In this document: positions 63,421 through 64,000 of the stretch, one piece after another
How the letters are laid out: every line of letters begins with the position of its first letter
Position numbering within the stretch: position 1 is the stretch's first letter
NCBI GenBank assembly: GCA_025618425.1
Contig: CM046832.1
Span: forward strand, 56,781,993-56,845,992
Reading direction: 5' to 3'
DNA: 64,000 nucleotides
From: Heliocidaris tuberculata
Taxonomy: Eukaryota; Echinodermata; Echinoidea; Camarodonta; Echinometridae
Translations under genes and position numbers: made by a program
Notes under the pieces: model-generated
What the model was told of the DNA's origin: nothing
What the model saw: the letters and a program-made list of their open reading frames with translations, nothing else
Database searches by the model: none

Positions 63421-64000
63421 TATGAAAACCCAAACTGAGCATTAATACTTTTGAAAGATTACTTTAAAGCTAATAAACAGTAGTGGTAGCAAAATGAAAG
63501 TTGGCATGAAACTGCTCAAAAATAGTTTCATATTGTTCGGCTTGCATAAAAAGATACATGAGTGAGATAATCCGGTATTCTATTCATGATTTCCGGTGAT
63601 TTTTCAGTAAAATAATTCAAATGATGGAATATCAACGGTTACCTTATACCCTCGCTAAGGACCACCTACCCCGACGCTCCCGGCTCAACGGCGCATAGCG
63701 GTTCGCACACATTGTTTACACACACTTACGGTACCGCGCAAGTAATTCGATGTATATCTTTTTGGATATTTTAGCCATTTCTAAACCATTTTTCTTCAAA
63801 CAAACGTCACCTATGTTCGAAATTAATCATTTCGCAACAGTATATGTAGTAATTTCCATTCCAGCTGACAAAGTAGTTAAATATCCAAAGCGCCACCTTT
63901 CCCACTACTATATGATACCTTTAACATTAAAAAAAATGATAGTCTTATAGAAATTCTTGCAAAAAGAGCATTCACTCTACCAGTTATCAATTCTGGAATG

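Larger units (their letters stand above)
60153..64000 (+). other. TIMP intron 3 (partial) / 3' flank
   Basis: It begins with donor GTATGT. I looked for the next TIMP exon (continuation after the Gly, with a Cys-x-Phe/Tyr-Ile/Val-x-Pro-Trp type motif) and did not find it, so it probably lies past 64000. Contents include a G-rich tract (61260-61385), a CT-rich tract (61908-62053), a third copy of the CCCTAA-type repeat (63300-63420), and a GC-richer stretch at 63645-63740. No other gene is visible. Confidence 0.6.

Noticed and set aside
60153..64000. Possible TIMP exon 4
   Set aside because: No segment with the expected Cys/Pro-Trp pattern and splice phases was found by eye; probably beyond the window.

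Overview
The window looks like nuclear DNA of an echinoderm, most likely a sea urchin. It is AT-rich and gene-sparse, with very long introns, abundant CT/GA microsatellites, long poly-C/poly-G runs, and many short non-autonomous transposable elements. The organism call is inference from composition, repeat style and the kind of gene present. No bacterial, viral or organellar gene organisation is visible.

One protein-coding gene can be supported: a tissue inhibitor of metalloproteinases (TIMP) on the + strand. Exon 1 (29798-29918) encodes a signal peptide and the diagnostic mature N-terminus Cys-Ser-Cys with a third Cys at mature position 13. Exon 2 (59125-59327) follows a 29.2-kb first intron. 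Exon 3 (59948-60152) ends at a Tyr-Val-Leu-Ala-Gly segment. The rest of the gene (end of the N-terminal domain and the C-terminal domain) lies beyond the right edge. Splice phases agree across all three exons. Relative to vertebrate TIMPs the protein carries about 67 extra residues between the first and second beta-strands (the AB loop). Most of this extra sequence is in exon 2, and it is rich in Ser, Asp, Glu and Pro. A near-exact copy of the exon-3 acceptor and first 24 nt lies 111 bp upstream of the real one.

Layout. 1-3662: tandemly arranged copies of a CpG-rich, TA-flanked non-autonomous element carrying perfect CRE palindromes and a decayed tRNA. 3663-29440: intergenic DNA with a tRNA-derived SINE (about 10738-11105), a 28-bp CT minisatellite (14868-15203), small terminal-inverted-repeat elements (21068-21259 and a foldback at 21427-21494), a telomere-like-motif repeat (20290-20535), a 1-kb element with five 147-bp tandem units, an ACGG/AC microsatellite and a 3' hairpin (26821-27832), and a 496-bp near-symmetrical foldback (28341-28836) just upstream of the TIMP promoter. 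29440-29797: putative TATA box and 5' UTR with a 5-codon upstream ORF. 29919-59124: intron 1, holding further copies of the foldback family, TTAA-flanked and TA-flanked elements, two 120-bp tandem duplications, and a duplicated 36-bp motif in which each copy carries a perfect inverted nuclear-receptor half-site pair. 60153-64000: partial intron 3.

All other open reading frames are short, lack recognisable domains, and are often translated low-complexity CT tracts; I do not call them genes.
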